A DNA stretch of 64,000 nucleotides from Diphasiastrum complanatum (Eukaryota; Streptophyta; Lycopodiopsida; Lycopodiales; Lycopodiaceae): the NCBI GenBank assembly GCA_029204225.1, contig CM055100.1:8942713-9006712 (forward strand), given 5' to 3'. Within the stretch, counting starts at the first letter, position 1; each line of letters opens with the position of its first letter. The position numbers were made by a program, and so were the translations under genes. The notes under the pieces are model-generated. The model made no database searches. It had not been told where the DNA came from and worked only from the letters and a program-made list of their open reading frames with translations. Positions 11,516 through 24,500 of the stretch are shown piece after piece.

Positions 11516-12000
11516 TGATGTTGGCTGATTCTGACGAATCCCCAAGATACTTGGCCAGAGCTACCCAAGAGCACCTCTCACCTTAGAACGAGGTGGTCTC
11601 TGAGAAGACAAGATGAATGAAGACTGAGAGCCGAGTATGAGAGCCGAGGAATACTAGTTAATACTATCAAGTGAAAACTATGCAAGCCTCCTGGTGAATC
11701 CCGAAAGATGGAATGACCATGTAGGAACTAGTATTTCTTGGCAAATGTAATAAATGCAAGTAGACCCCTCTTAAAGAAAGTAGAGTGAGCCACCTTTTGA
11801 TGGTGACCTCTAGTGGAGAGCATTATTCCACTTGTAATTTGTGAAATGTGGAAATTCCACTAGGATGCCACCTAAGGAGCTCTCTTGCTTATTTAAGAGA
11901 CTCCCCCTTGTAAAAGAGAGGCTTTTGTAAATGTATCAACTCCATGCTGAAATGAGAAGATCTTCCATGAGTTTTGATGCATTCTTGAGCTCCTTGATCA
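11516..12000 (+). repeat. LTR of the non-autonomous element
   Basis: The block begins TGATGTTGG after a purine-rich tract. It contains a TATTTAAG box at 11890-11897 and matches 187-645 with high identity, including a run of about 170 bp without visible change. The 3' boundary near 12000 is where the two copies diverge and is uncertain. Confidence 0.5.
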
Positions 12001-12249
12001 TTCTTGTTTCAACCAAAATCTAAGCAACGTTCATTATATTGACAGAGCAGTATCAAGGGTATGATCTTTCATTGGAATGATGCTTACTTCTAATCTGTCA
12101 TCATGTCAACACATGTAACCAGCTGTACAATCAATAGTTGCCAACGCTTGGATCCAATTGATATTATCAGTTTGAGAATCATAATGGATTCCCAATGCCT
12201 TTTCTACTTGGTCACAAGTATGATCCATTGTGGAAGAATCATCATCACC

Positions 12250-12640
12250 TTTCTGAATATTTTGACTTTCTCATCCAAGTGAGTGGATCCACTTTGATGG
12301 CTTGTTCACAATTCTTGAAAGTTATTTTGCATGTACCCCAGTTGTGAATTACTTGTGCAACTCATAACCAATGACATCCCAATACAACATGGTAGACTGA
12401 TGGTGCTTCTTGTAGGTCCATTCCCACAAAAGTAATGACAAATTGGACACCAACAATCTTGACTGGTATGTCTTCCACCATGCCCCTGCCCGAACAGTAG
12501 ATTGATCTGCTAATTTAATTGTGAAAGTTGCAGGTTTTAATTTCATAAGACTCCACTTGGTGCATAGTTTGGTAGATATTAGATTTGACTCCATACCCTC
12601 CATCTATCACAGTTGCCTCTAAATCAAAATGCTTATGTTG
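12250..12640 (-). pseudogene. Gypsy-type aspartic protease relic
   Basis: On the minus strand, two frames together give a retropepsin-like segment. An LEATVIDGG motif sits where the active-site Asp is expected, with VNLIST-like sequence after a frameshift. A block with DIPVKI, GVQFVITFVGMDL and YHVVLGCHWL then corresponds to the flap and the conserved LG-x-WL end. INHWGTCKITF-like sequence follows. At least two frameshifts and one stop break it. No gag or reverse transcriptase is attached. Confidence 0.55.
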
Positions 12641-13011
12641 AATTGACAAGGTAATATTTCATTGCTTTTCCAAGAGCAAAAGGGAAAGTTCACTCCTTGC
12701 AAGCATATGTATTATGTTTATATAGTTGTAGCGAGAGATAGATTTTCTTATCTTAGAAAACAAATGGTCATGTACGAGAGTGAGTAAAAGTGAAATTCAA
12801 TTGAGAGGGAGTTTCTTGGGTTAGGAATTGCAAGCAGTTTCACCTTACAATTTTATTTTCCCGTAATGCCACGTGCTTAGGTTTCCTTTGTATTTTGGAG
12901 GCACCTTCTCCCACACAATGTTCAAGTGGATTTTACAACCAAAATTCTAGGTGATCATTCTTCTCATAATCAACCAATCAAATGTTGACACAGCACATGA
13001 GCTTTCCAGTC
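12641..13011. other. Intergenic stretch, nothing recognised
   Basis: No reading frame or repeat is supported between the protease relic and the foldback. Confidence 0.4.
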
Positions 13012-13122
13012 GAATGTGCATGTGGACAGCCAATGACGGGCTGCCACATAGCACATGCACATTATGGTGAAATGTGTGTGTGCTATGTGGCAGCCTATCA
13101 TTGGATGTTCACATGCACATTC
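13012..13122. repeat. Foldback: 52-bp arms with a 7-bp loop
   Basis: Arms at 13012-13063 and 13071-13122 are reverse complements at 46 of 52 positions by eye. All but one of the mismatches are transitions, so many would remain G:U pairs in RNA. The inside of each arm contains CTGCCACATAGCACA or its complement. It could be a small MITE-like foldback or a hairpin small-RNA precursor. No flanking target duplication was identified. Confidence 0.75.
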
Positions 13123-13209
13123 CATCAAGCAACAAAATTGACAAAATTGTAAAAAAATTTGCATTAGAAATCCAAAAAAAATAAAAACTGTGTCTGCATG
13201 TGCGACCGT

Positions 13210-13362
13210 ACCGTAAGGTCGTGTTTTGAAAAAAAATGTCCACCTTCGCCCATTGACATTACGCATGGGAAGCCCTCTTCCTCCCGCACCGTACGGTCGT
13301 GTTTTAAAAAAAAAGCCCACCTTCCCCGTTGACATTACGCATGGGAAGTCCCTCTTCCTCTC
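13210..13362 (+). repeat. Two-unit tandem repeat, period about 78 bp
   Basis: Units at 13210-13287 and 13288-13362 share ACCGTA, GGTCGTGTTTT followed by an A run, CCACCTTC, GACATTACGCATGGGAAG and CCCTCTTCCTC. It lies close to the foldback. GC content is higher than in the surroundings, suggesting a separate origin. Confidence 0.7.
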
Positions 13363-13430
13363 GGACTTTCGGGCATTGGGCCCTCTCAGCAGAATGCAGA
13401 ATGCCCTAGAGGGAGGTCCTTCCCCCCACA

Positions 13431-15736
13431 TAAAATGGGTATTAGTTAAGAGTCACGTCACCATATTTCTGGTTTTGTGAATGAGCCGTTTTTGGGTCTT
13501 CTGGGAATGTACCTGCTCACAGTTCTTGATGAGCATCTGTGTCTTAAAAAAATATATGACAGGAGGATCGACAACAACGATCTCTTCTGATTTGTGTACT
13601 CACGCGTTGAATCTATGCGAATGATCTGTATAATGTAGCCGTTTCATCGTCTTGATTAATTAACAGACAGCTATGATAAATATCTTTCGTGAGGTAACCA
13701 AGCTTCAGTGTTCGCTCTCTCTAAAAGTGGGTATTAGTGAGACACAAGCCACTTGAATCAGTGCATATTGCACACTACGGTTACAATTAGTTTTTGGATC
13801 AACACCAAAAACTGATATCGGCACCTTTTTTGGAACAGCTGACTCAGCCTGACTGCCTAAACCCCGTAGTTAGAATTTGGTCAACAGTCCGTGGGAATGT
13901 AAAATCATACATAACATGATCTTCAGGCTCGATCCCCACGCTCCTACCTTGAGAGACCGTAGATGATCATTGATAGCGTCTTACATATCAAGTTATGTGT
14001 TGATATACGTTCTGAACTCCAGGAAGCATTAGCTGTTTACGCTATCCTGAGGACCTTTTCTAGTTTACTATTCCTTACAGATACTTGCTACTTTTGTGTA
14101 TTCAGGGCAGTTAGTAGAGTATTTAAAGAAACTGAAATATATTCAATAATCCTTCAGCCTGCAAGTGTGTGAAGTCTTGTGAAGCCTCGAGATGTCTCGA
14201 GATGTCGCAAAGTTTTCTAACATTCCATGCGATATATTATTTTAGTACTACGCACATAACAAAAGCATATGCGAGCTGGTGTCGAAGGAAAATAGAATAT
14301 GAATAACAATCGGATTGACTACCGGGAGGTGAAAATACCAACTGCTCCAATTGATCAGGGCCCAGGCAAGCGTTCAAATTTCAGCAAAGCAAAGGGAAAC
14401 GTGCAAGAAAAGATAAACTACAATAATTTGCTGACATTTAATAAACAAAATATAAGTTTGACAATATCAGTATTTATCAGTACACACCCTGCCCCGAAAG
14501 CAATGAGGACAGTCCTTTGACCTTATTATAAAAGACAATCATTCTAATCTACTTTACGCCTAAGGCTAGGGATGCGGTCGCATGACCAGCTGCTGGGAAA
14601 ATAAAATTAATTTGGACTTAGACTTACGCCTACATCTACGTCTGGGTGTGAATTCTGATTACCTATGCGGACAGTTGATGGCGAATATAGTCGTCAATCT
14701 CAATATCAGCGAATGAAATTTTTATCTGGAAAATTCACAATCCAAGAATGTAGTCTTTCAGCAGAAAGAACAAAATCCAGACTGAAAACCCACATGAAAC
14801 AATATAGTCTAAGTCATATATGAAAAGGCTTTTACATAAAAAGCATAGGAAAGGCTAGTTCGGCCAAAACCGCGCTTAACCCACATCTAATGAGCTTGTA
14901 AGCAACGCAATCAGGGATTTGACAGCTTTCTAAAGCCAAATACACTACACTGATTTTCTAGCTTCAAACCTCAAGCATTTTGAATGACCTGGCTAACTCA
15001 AAGCCTTTTTAGATATTTCAAGAAGTTAAGACGGATAGAAATAATTTAACACGGATGTAATGGTATTCAAAATCAACTAGCTGAATGAGATCAGTGACCT
15101 ACTAAGCTCAAAATGAATATACTGTCTTCAAGGTATTCTCAAATTAAAGGTTAAATCAAGAAAGCATCAACCTAAGGGCACAATCAAGTGAGAATATTGA
15201 GACTAAGCTATGATTGAAAAAGTTAGGAGATCAGACAACATAAATCAATCAGCTGAGACTTAGAAAGCGAGTGGTTTTTAACAAACGCGTATCCCATTCT
15301 CGCATCATTTTCCAGTTCTGAAGAGCTTCACTTCACAGTATATCTGTTTATGTTAAAGGTGTTGCTGTTATCATCTTCGCGTTAAGAGTAAGGAGGTAAA
15401 CATCGGAAGTAGGTTATAGAAAGTAAATCTCCTTTCAGCGAACATATCATCAACTTAATATGCTCTCGATCTTCAAGGAATACTATTCCCAGTGAAATAA
15501 AGTAATCTACTTTAATTTTCCTATTTCTCGATGTGCTTTGTTCAAGCGTGTTCTGATTAGCGACTAGTAGTCGAAACCCCGCTCAGCATTTGGTATGTCG
15601 GACTCATTGACGTGACAAGCCTCTACTCCTCATTACCTGAGATGTCTCCAAATTCCACTGAGAGAAAGTGGAAATTAGAAACTTTGACGACGCCAGGCCC
15701 TAGTCCAAGAATGGGTACCGTAAGAGTAGTAATCTA
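13431..15736. other. Intergenic and 3' flank of the HD-Zip gene
   Basis: No coding frame is supported. The part next to 15737 should hold the 3' untranslated region of the HD-Zip II gene, but no poly(A) signal could be fixed. A small tandem of CTCGAGATGT occurs near 14187-14206. No TE protein relic was seen. Confidence 0.4.
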
Positions 15737-17178
15737 TCAAGCAGCAGACGACTGAGTGTATTTGGTGAATCTGGACTTCGAAATACCAAGTGATCGATTC
15801 TCCACAGTCGACAACCTCTCACACGAAGGGCACATGGAGAGAGTAGTCGCAGGCAACGGCATGTAGAAATCCTGAGCAATCACGCATGGGGCGGTTACTT
15901 TCATGGCCCTGAGCTCTTGCAGCTCTCTTTGTAGTCTTCTGTTCTCCTCGGTCAAGCTTTCACAGCAACGTTTAAGAAGCTCGCAGTCTACCTCAGTTTG
16001 CTTGAGCTTAGTTCTGCTTGCACAAGCAACACATTATAGAGCAAGCAAAGATTATTCTTGACGGTTAGATGATTGGGAAAACAAATCTGATCCGTTTCAA
16101 TCATGTAGTCTAAATAAAGCTATACGATGGTCTCTATACCTAAAACAAGCAGATGCCAATAGGCCGGAAGCCAAGACCTTACAAAAGAATTATCTTAGGA
16201 AGTACCTTGCTCTCCTATTTTGAAACCATACTTCAACCTGCCGAGGTCTGAGGCTTAGTTGCTTTGCCAGAGCCTGCTTCTGTTTCTGTAGATACCACCA
16301 AAGGCCAACAGAATCAGAAAACCCTTAGACGGAATAATGAATGCTGAGCTAAACCATCATCAATAGATCAAAACCTTGCGCGTGGAAAGTTGGCACTCTA
16401 CCGGTGTCAACGTGCTATGTTCTTTGAAGCTTTCTTCCAAAAGAGCTGACTGCTCCTTTGACAGACGCAGCTTTTTTCGTGGATTGCATCCTTCCTCTTC
16501 ATCACTTGCTCCTCTGGAGTTGATCTCACAGGTCCGATCATCTAGTTCCTGTGTATCGTCTCTCTGCCTCTCCCTCTTTGCGTAGTTGCTCTCTGCTATC
16601 TGAATCCCGTCGAACTGAAAAAGTGAGTGTGTACTACTGGGAGAGCAAGTATTATTTGGTTCGTCTGATTCGGTTGAAGCAGGGATGTGATTGATGTCGA
16701 TTCCTATCACTGACTCTCGGTGAGATGCCGAGGAGATTTTCTCCTCTCGCTCAGAGCATTCTGTCCACGCAATAAAAGCTGCGTTAGAGAATATAAATAT
16801 GAATTGGATCCTCCGTAATGCGATACTCTAACAATTTACAGTCCTACTTACTTAGAAGAAGTTCATACCGACGATGGAGGTCCTGTGAGTTTCGTGGTAG
16901 AAAGGATGCCAAGAAAGTTGCTGGTTAGGAGGTGCGAGAGGCAGAGCAACCGACTTTTCCTTTGCATGGTGAGCTACGGGCTTTAGAGGGAGGAGATCCA
17001 ACTGCACAGGGCAGTGTCGAGGCCGATTTGATTCCTCAACTTCTATATAGTGTCCTATGTTCAGTCGCAAATCTGTCATTAAGTTTGGCATTGCTCTACG
17101 ACCTTCAAACTCCTCTAGCCTTCTGTATTTGGTATTAAACTCCTCTTGCCTTCCGTATATGGGATCAAAAGGAAGCAT
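15737..17178 (-). CDS. HD-Zip class II transcription factor
   Basis: Four exons on the minus strand: 17178-16869, 16760-16402, 16285-16206 and 16013-15737. Introns are GT-AG, phases match, and the product is 341 residues. The start is the first ATG after a likely 5' UTR splice acceptor at 17201. Residues about 37-65 hold hydrophobic motifs (DLRLNIG and VQLDLLPL) like the N-terminal repression region of the family. The homeodomain is about 196-255 with WFQNRRAR at 243-250. The adjoining leucine zipper has Leu263, 270, 277 and 284 in perfect heptads. CPSCE at 311-315 is the hallmark of class II. These proteins bind CAATNATTG-type pseudopalindromes as dimers in the nucleus and mostly repress transcription. 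No lesions are seen. Homeodomain and zipper are certain; the exact first exon (and its donor GTCG|GTATGA) is less so, since a stronger-looking AA|GTAAGT donor lies 18 bp downstream but would break the frame. Confidence 0.88.
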
Positions 17179-17900
17179 TTGGTAAAGCAGCAGAATGTTC
17201 CTGTATGTAAAATTTATAGATGTAAGGTTACATCTCACTGGAACCTGTTAGGATGATCCTCGTGAAGCCTGAAGCGAAAGTTATATGCCTCTCCCAGTCT
17301 AAAATCAGTACAATACTCATTAACCTCTCTCCGATGTCAGTTTCTAAGAAGTTGATATGGCTGGCTTAGTTATAGATAAAGCTCGGGCTATAATTCATGC
17401 TGCAAGCAAAAAGACTTGCTCCTTCTGCTTTTAACAAATGCACCAAATTAGAGTAAACAAACTTATCCAGCCTTTTGAATCCCTCATGGCTTTCAGCACA
17501 GCTACAAAATTCTTGCCATATCCCAGTGGAGAAACTCAGGAGAGACTACGGATAGAAGAATGGCATGTGCAAATCAGGCCGCAGATAATTCGTACTCCAG
17601 AGAATAGACTCACTCGGCTCGACGCCAATCCGAAAAAGCGCATGCAATCAACACGTAGGCGGTAGAAGAACCCAACAATTGATACATACGTTTAGCATGG
17701 AAGAGATTCAGAGACAGCAAACGGTAGAAGAAGAAACATAGCAACTCGGGAGAGCAAGCGAGCTTAAGCGCTCGAGAGAAAGAGAGAGATGCGTGAGAGA
17801 GAGTGGAAACCCGACGACTGTTCAGGGATGCGCATCCATATCTCGGGGGTGCATTTGATTCCGACAGAGAGGGTACATGGGAGCTAGCTGCGGGTGTCCC
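17179..17900 (-). promoter_or_regulatory. Leader and promoter region of the HD-Zip gene
   Basis: On the minus strand an acceptor TTTTACATACAG ends at 17201, and a matching donor AAAC|GTATGTAT sits at 17690/17689, so a 5' UTR intron of about 489 bp is likely. Upstream, about 17750-17810 reads as a CT-rich leader (CTCTCTCTTTCTCTC), common near plant transcription starts. No clear TATA box was chosen. This is inference from sequence signals. Confidence 0.45.
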
Positions 17901-20900
17901 ACCTTGGAGGACTAATGTTTAGCATTTGGGTGACCAGGACCAACGAGTCAGGCATTTTTTTCTCACACGCCCTTTTAAGTTTTTAGTCTTCGATACCTTT
18001 GAACATGTTAAAAAATTGAGCTTGAAATTCAAGGTCCTTTGAATATTCTAACACTCCACTTCAATTTCATATTTTTGGGTTGCATCTTCTTGCATCATGG
18101 AAGATGCTTTTGTCTTATTTGTAGCCTCCCCTCCACTAAGGAGCTTCTCTAAATATCTCTTTTGCCATGGCTGGTGGATAGCATTCCATGGCAAATTTTG
18201 TCTCGAAAATTTTGGCCTTGAAGCTATCTACGTCCCTCAAAATAGCAATCAACATCTCCCCTTTCTTCTTATGAGATCATCCTTAGGTAACTATACAAAT
18301 TAGGTTCTCCAATAAGTAGTAAGCTTTCAGCTCATCAAGGTCTCCTTTTTGTTCATGAGGTTAAGAGTTATACTCCAATGCACATTTATAGGCCCCAAGC
18401 CAGAGATGAACATTAGAGGATCCTAGATGTCCCAATTACACGTGCAACCCAAGGTTAGAGCGTGGTCTCCATTCCCAAAGATAATGCTCTTATCCAACTT
18501 GTCTACCCTTGGGACATGTTAGTCTTTATTGAAAGTGCATCAAATCTTGCAAAGATTGCCTTTTTTAAGGAAAATACAAGTTTTGAAACCTTGTCATATA
18601 TCTTTTTGTAGAAATTTGTTAACCATGAGACTAGCAATCAAACCTAAGGTAGTTTATGAGTTTTGAAAAGACATGCTACTAGACTGAGTTTCAAAGTCCA
18701 TTATAAATCTCACAAGTGATTGGCCCATCATAAGTTCTTTATTGTAGTATATAAAAAGTGTAAACATGTGGCCCTTAAGAAATTTACTCATCAGGTAAAA
18801 TGCCTAGCAAGTCTTTTACACTTGAGAAAGGGTTTTCTACTAACCTTTCCATGGGGTTCAATAGCCATTGATTGATAGCTAAACCTAATGTTCTTGCCAT
18901 AATTTTATGCCCATTTTAGTCGTGGATATGTCACTAAAAAATTTGTTGCTTCCTTTGTAGTCCAAAATTTACAGCTAAGTCACTTTTCAGTCCAATAAGA
19001 TGCTTTCCTTTTATCTTAAAATCCAAATTATATGTGTGGAAACCAAATATGTGCAAAAGTTTACAAAGTATTTGATCTCTACAACAATGTTGCAACATGT
19101 GACACGGTGCTACTTTGTTGCTTTGAACAAATGACATCACAAGCAAAAAGAACTTGGACACAACTCACAGTCTCATCATTTGTATTTTATCGCATAGGGT
19201 CTATGCAGATGGTTTGCCAATCAATCATGATAAAGCTAAAATAATTGACAACTAAATGTTTATGACAATAAAAATCTAATCACTTGAATGCGTGTACAAG
19301 AGCATTCAAATTTGGTTCAACCATTAAGAAGAACATGACACGACACACAATTATGAGACTCTAATGTTGACAAATCAAAGAGTGTTATGATATTATATTT
19401 TTATATAGAGAATGATAAAATACTTCAATTCAAATGGACATCAAATTTTATGAGTTGAAACTTATCCCAAAGCAATCAATTGTCTACAAACAAATGTAAC
19501 TTAATCTCACTACATATTAAACATGATATTAAAATGGTTAAATGGCATTCTTATTTGCACATGGTCCCAAGCTAAGAATAGAAAGCCATGATGTAAGTTC
19601 TACTTCAATAATAATACTACATACATGTATTATGAAATAGATGACTTCCCTTGAGATCCATTTGCAAAATCATGATAGTAGTAGGCACTCCTATAACCTA
19701 GTACTTGTGCCCACTTTTGGTACTTTGATAGAGAAATGTCACCCAAATAAAAGGTTTACTTCAATTAAACTGTACCTAAAATAAATGTACATAGATCTAA
19801 ATGTTAATACTTTATCACTTCAACTAATGCAAATTTCAATTATTAAATGGAAAATGTGTTCCTTGTTCTTATGCGAAATCTATTCAAACATTGATATATT
19901 TGTAACTTAAGGACGATACAACACACACACATTATATTTAGGAGAGAGCTTATGCTACTAACTAGTTTATCATGTGTAGTTTAGATTATACAAAACATGT
20001 GGTTACGTAGAACATAGTTCAGAAAAAATGTAGGTATAATGATTTAAATTCTTGAATAGAATACACAAAAGAAAACATTTACAATAAGCTACATCAACTT
20101 TGTTGAGTTGTGTTTTCTTTTTTAATGTGGATGTTACAACTTGTCAATATGATAATCTTGGAGGTGATAGCAGATGGAGATCATTACTCTTAGTTACATC
20201 AATTTGTTGAGTCTACGATAGTGAACACTAATTTTCAATTATTGTTGGTTTTGTATTCATGTTTTTGAAAACAATGTCTATTTGTTTTCAAATTGTGTAG
20301 ACTTGGCACAGTATTAAGCTAGTCATTTAGCTTTCAACCATCAATATCGTGACATCAATGAAAATGGTCATAAAACACATTGAGCAATATCACAACAAAG
20401 AGTTTTTCTCATATAATTTATAGCAAGATATCAAATGATAAATAATCTCCTACACAAAATTGGTATGCTCATCAAGACACCCTTCACTCATCCAAAAGCT
20501 GCCTTCGCTAGCTTCTCCATAGTTTTGGTCTAAAACAACAACATGCGTGCCTTCATGTATATCTAGAGTTGACTTCTATTTTACTTGAGAGCAAAGTTGA
20601 GTCCTAAATTAGATCTATCTAATCTAAAGAGCATCAAGAATGCCTATTAAATTGAACAATTGTTACTGTTTAATACCCTTATGTAAGGGTTTTGTTTTTC
20701 TCAAAGAAAGTGCATATTAAATTTCTCAAGAAATATGTGATGTTGTCACTTGAAGTTTCTTCAATAAAATCCATTTCTCCAATCTTAGACATTTCACACA
20801 TGGAATGATAATGAGCTTTGAAGCACTTTCTAATTTTTGCATGGGACACTTGTTTATTACATCCAATGCAACTTTGATTGTTACACAAAATTGATGTGGG

Positions 20901-21540
20901 CTTCTCTTGATGTAGTCATATATTAATTCTTCAGAAAACATCCAAAGAGCTACAAAAATATGCTCAATTTGTTGTAGTGCAATGAAAATATGCAATTTTG
21001 AAGACATGGGCATGGTTAAGAAGTTAGATGAAAACTTTAGAAAAAAAAAAGTTTCAAAGCCATTAGTTTTGGTGATAAAGTCTACATTCTAAAGTGTGAT
21101 ATTGTTGTGACTATAACCATGTTTTCTCTTGGTATAATATGTTTTCAATAACAAGAAAAAAAGAAACAACACTAGCATTATCTTCAAGCAAACTAAAATA
21201 CAAAGCATTATTGAGCAAAGGGTGTGAATCAATTTGGATGCCAAAAAAGTTACAAAATTTTCTTGGGTGTCATGTGTTGTGGTCAGTGGTAAGATGCTTG
21301 TCGTAGCATGTTAAGCTCAAATTTGATAGATAAGTGCAATATAAACACTCTCCACACCAAGCTCACGTAGCAACTGTATTTCTCAAAATGAAAATACACT
21401 ATACATATAGTTCTTCACTCAGGAAACCCATGCATGACCCAGGTTGTCATTGACGGGACGCGTGTCCCGTTGACTCACCTCATGGTGAGGCCAACTGATC
21501 CTTATCTACTGGTAGGACCCACAGTACAGTAACACAATGA
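17901..21540. other. Long AT-rich stretch, no gene recognised
   Basis: Many short frames, all with stops, and no motif of a known protein. Old TE sequence is likely, but none could be assigned. The end near 21447-21470 has a palindromic element, ACGGGAC-GCGT-GTCCCGT, perhaps within the LTR of the following copia element. Confidence 0.4.
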
Positions 21541-21558
21541 TTCTAATTTAATTCTAAC

Positions 21559-24500
21559 TCTCTCCCTCAAAGTAGAGTCTACTCTTTATACTGTCATATA
21601 CATAGCTTTAAAGTCAACAAACTTTAAGTACAAAAAGTTTTGATCTAAACTCATTAAACTTTTCTCTAACATGTGGCTTAGTGAAAATATCAGCCAGTTG
21701 TTCTTCCGTACTACAATGAACAACATGAATTTCACGACTCAGGAGCCTCTCACGTATAAAGTGATACTGAATCTCAATGTGTTTGGTTCTCGCATGGAAC
21801 ACTGAATTCTTTGCTAGCTAAATGCCACTCTAACTGTCACTATGTATAGTTGTGGAATTCTCCTGTTTCATGCCAACTTCATCCAAGATTTGCCTCAACC
21901 ATATAGCTTTTGGTGCTGCACTACACATTGCCTTATACTCTGCTTCTGTGGTGGATAAAGCAACTGTACTTTGCTTTTTGCTAGACCAGAAAAAGCAACT
22001 GCCACAAAGCTGGAATACATACCTTGTGGTGGATCTACGATGGTCATAGTCACCTCCCCAATCCGGATCACATAGCCACATAACTTAGGTAAACCCACAT
22101 GCTTCCTGTAAACCAAGCCATAATCGAAAGTGCCTTTGACATATCGCAAAATGCATTTGGCTGCCTTCCAATGTGTTTCCGTAGGTGCTGCCATAAACTG
22201 ACTTACAGTACCAACAACATAGCATATATCTAGTCTAGTCGTGGTAAGGTAAATCAAGCTCCATACTAACTGCCTATACAGCATATCATCAAATGGTTGT
22301 GACTCATCAAGCTTAAAAAGCTTTTTACCTGGTTCAATAGGAGTGTTCACAGGCTTGCAATCCTGCAGCGCAGCAACTCTTTGACATACTTCACCTATGT
22401 TAGACCCACTTCATGTCCTTTTTGCCACACCTCTACTCCAAGGCAATAATGCATTAGGCTGAGATCTGTCATCTCGAATTGTTTCATGAGGTCTTTCTTG
22501 ATCATGTCTATCATCTCTTGATTGTTTTTGGTGATATTCAAATCATCAACATAAAAAGCAATCAAAGCAACCATACCATCAAAGCATAAGACATAAAGAT
22601 TCGGATCCAAATGTGTTCTCACCATCCCCTTTGAACGAAAGTAGGCATTAATCCTGCTGTACCACGCATGTGGTGCCTGTTTAAGACCATAAAGTGCTTT
22701 CTTCAAGCGACATACTTTATTCTCCTATCCTTTCACTACAAAGCCTTCAGGTTGATCCATGAACACCTCTTCTTCTAGCTCATCATTTAAAAAAGCAGAT
22801 TTCACATCCATCTGATGCAAAGGCCAACCAAAATGTGAAGCTAAAGCAACAAGTAGATGTAGAGTATTCCACTTACATACTGGCGCAAAGGTCTCCTCAT
22901 AGTCAATGCCTTTACTTTGTGCATACCCTTTGATGATGACCAATCTAGCCTTGTGCTTTGCTATACTTCCATCTACATGGTACTTAGTCCTATATACCCA
23001 TTTGCAACCAATGGATTTCTTTCCAATTGGTGGTTCCACTAAGTCCCATGTGCTATGCTTAGCAATTGACTCCATCTCCTCTCCCATGGCCTTGACTCAA
23101 ATGTCATCATCCTTCGCTTCAACATAAGTCGAAGGTTCTTTGCCTTGAATAATGCTAGATAAGAGAGAATAATTTGCTTCATACCTTTCAGGTGGTGTCT
23201 TCTCTCTTGTTGATCTTCGTAGCTCTCCCTGGCTAGATGATCCTAGAAAGTCATCCATGTCGCGGCTCTCCTGTTAGGTGATCGGCTTCTTGGTGAAAAT
23301 GTATCCCACGGTACATCTTTCTCCTTGTGTTTGTCACCTACAACTTCAATCCTTCTTGCACCAAAAGGTTTATCTCTACCTCTCCAACCTGTCTCTTGAG
23401 GTTGAGTAGTAGTATCTTGAGGTGTATCCTTGTGTCCATCACTAGAAAAGTCAATCACTGGATCATCATCAAGAGGTATCCTCACTATACCATCTTTTTC
23501 ACTAGATGTGTCTGTCTTCTCAGCATCCTCATTTTCATACATCTTAGATTCATCAAAGATGACATCACGGCTGACATGTATTTTGCTCTCCACTGAATCA
23601 AAACATCTATAGCCCTTCACACGATCATCATATCCTAGGAATATACACATGATAGCTTTTACATCAAGCTTACGTCTCTCTTCCTTAGGAATGTGTACAA
23701 AGGCCTTACATCCAAAGATTCACAAGTGGTTCACCTTTGGCTTCTTCTTCATGAATGCCTCCTCAATTGTTATCTTTGGTATGGCAATGGTAGGACTTCT
23801 ATTTTTAAGATAGACTGCCGTACTGCATGCTTCTGACCAAAAATCTTTTGGTAGTTTCATCTCAGCTAGCATAGATCTGGCACTTTCCACACTTGTACGA
23901 TTCTTGTGCTCAGCTACACCATTGAGAGCCGGAGTATGAGCTTGCATAAATTGTCTTTTGATCCCACATTGATCACAAAGATCATTGAAGTTGTTAGACT
24001 TATACTCACCTCCACTATCTGATCTTAGAACTTTGATCTTCCTACTTGTCTGATTTTCGACCGATGCATTGAAGCTCTTGGGATTGTCAAATGCATCCGA
24101 TTTCTTCTTCAAGAAGTAAATCCATGTCTTACGTGACATATCATCAATAAAGGTCATGAAATAGAAGGCTTTATCTAAGGACATAGTCCTCATAGGCCCG
24201 CATGAGTCTGTGTGGATCAAATCCAGGATGTTCTTTGCCCTTGCAACACCACCTTTATTGAAATTCTCTCGATGTTGCTTCCCATACACACATGATTCGC
24301 ACATCGACTTCAAGTGGTTTTCTATCGTAGACAATCCTCTCACCATTTCCAGTTTCCTCATCAAATTGAGGCTTCCCAAGTTCAAATGACCAAGCCTCTT
24401 ATGCCAAAGTTCAGTTTGCGATGGAATGGACGAAAGTCCATGCTTCCCCTTGATTGTAGCATTCAACCTATACAATTTAGTGTTGGGCTCCCTTATACCA

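Noticed and set aside
12970-13480. A 153-residue minus-strand frame and an 84-residue plus-strand frame
   Set aside because: Both run through the foldback and the tandem repeat; the protein repeats simply reflect the DNA repeat.
14560-14610. Short dyad ATGCG-GT-CGCAT near the HD-Zip gene
   Set aside because: Only 5-bp arms and a single copy; too weak to call.
16376-17138. Plus-strand frames across the HD-Zip exons
   Set aside because: They are antisense shadows of coding exons 1 and 2.
18357-18560. Possible retroelement coding on the minus strand
   Set aside because: A few suggestive residues (IFGNGDHALTLG) but stops in every frame and no second motif.
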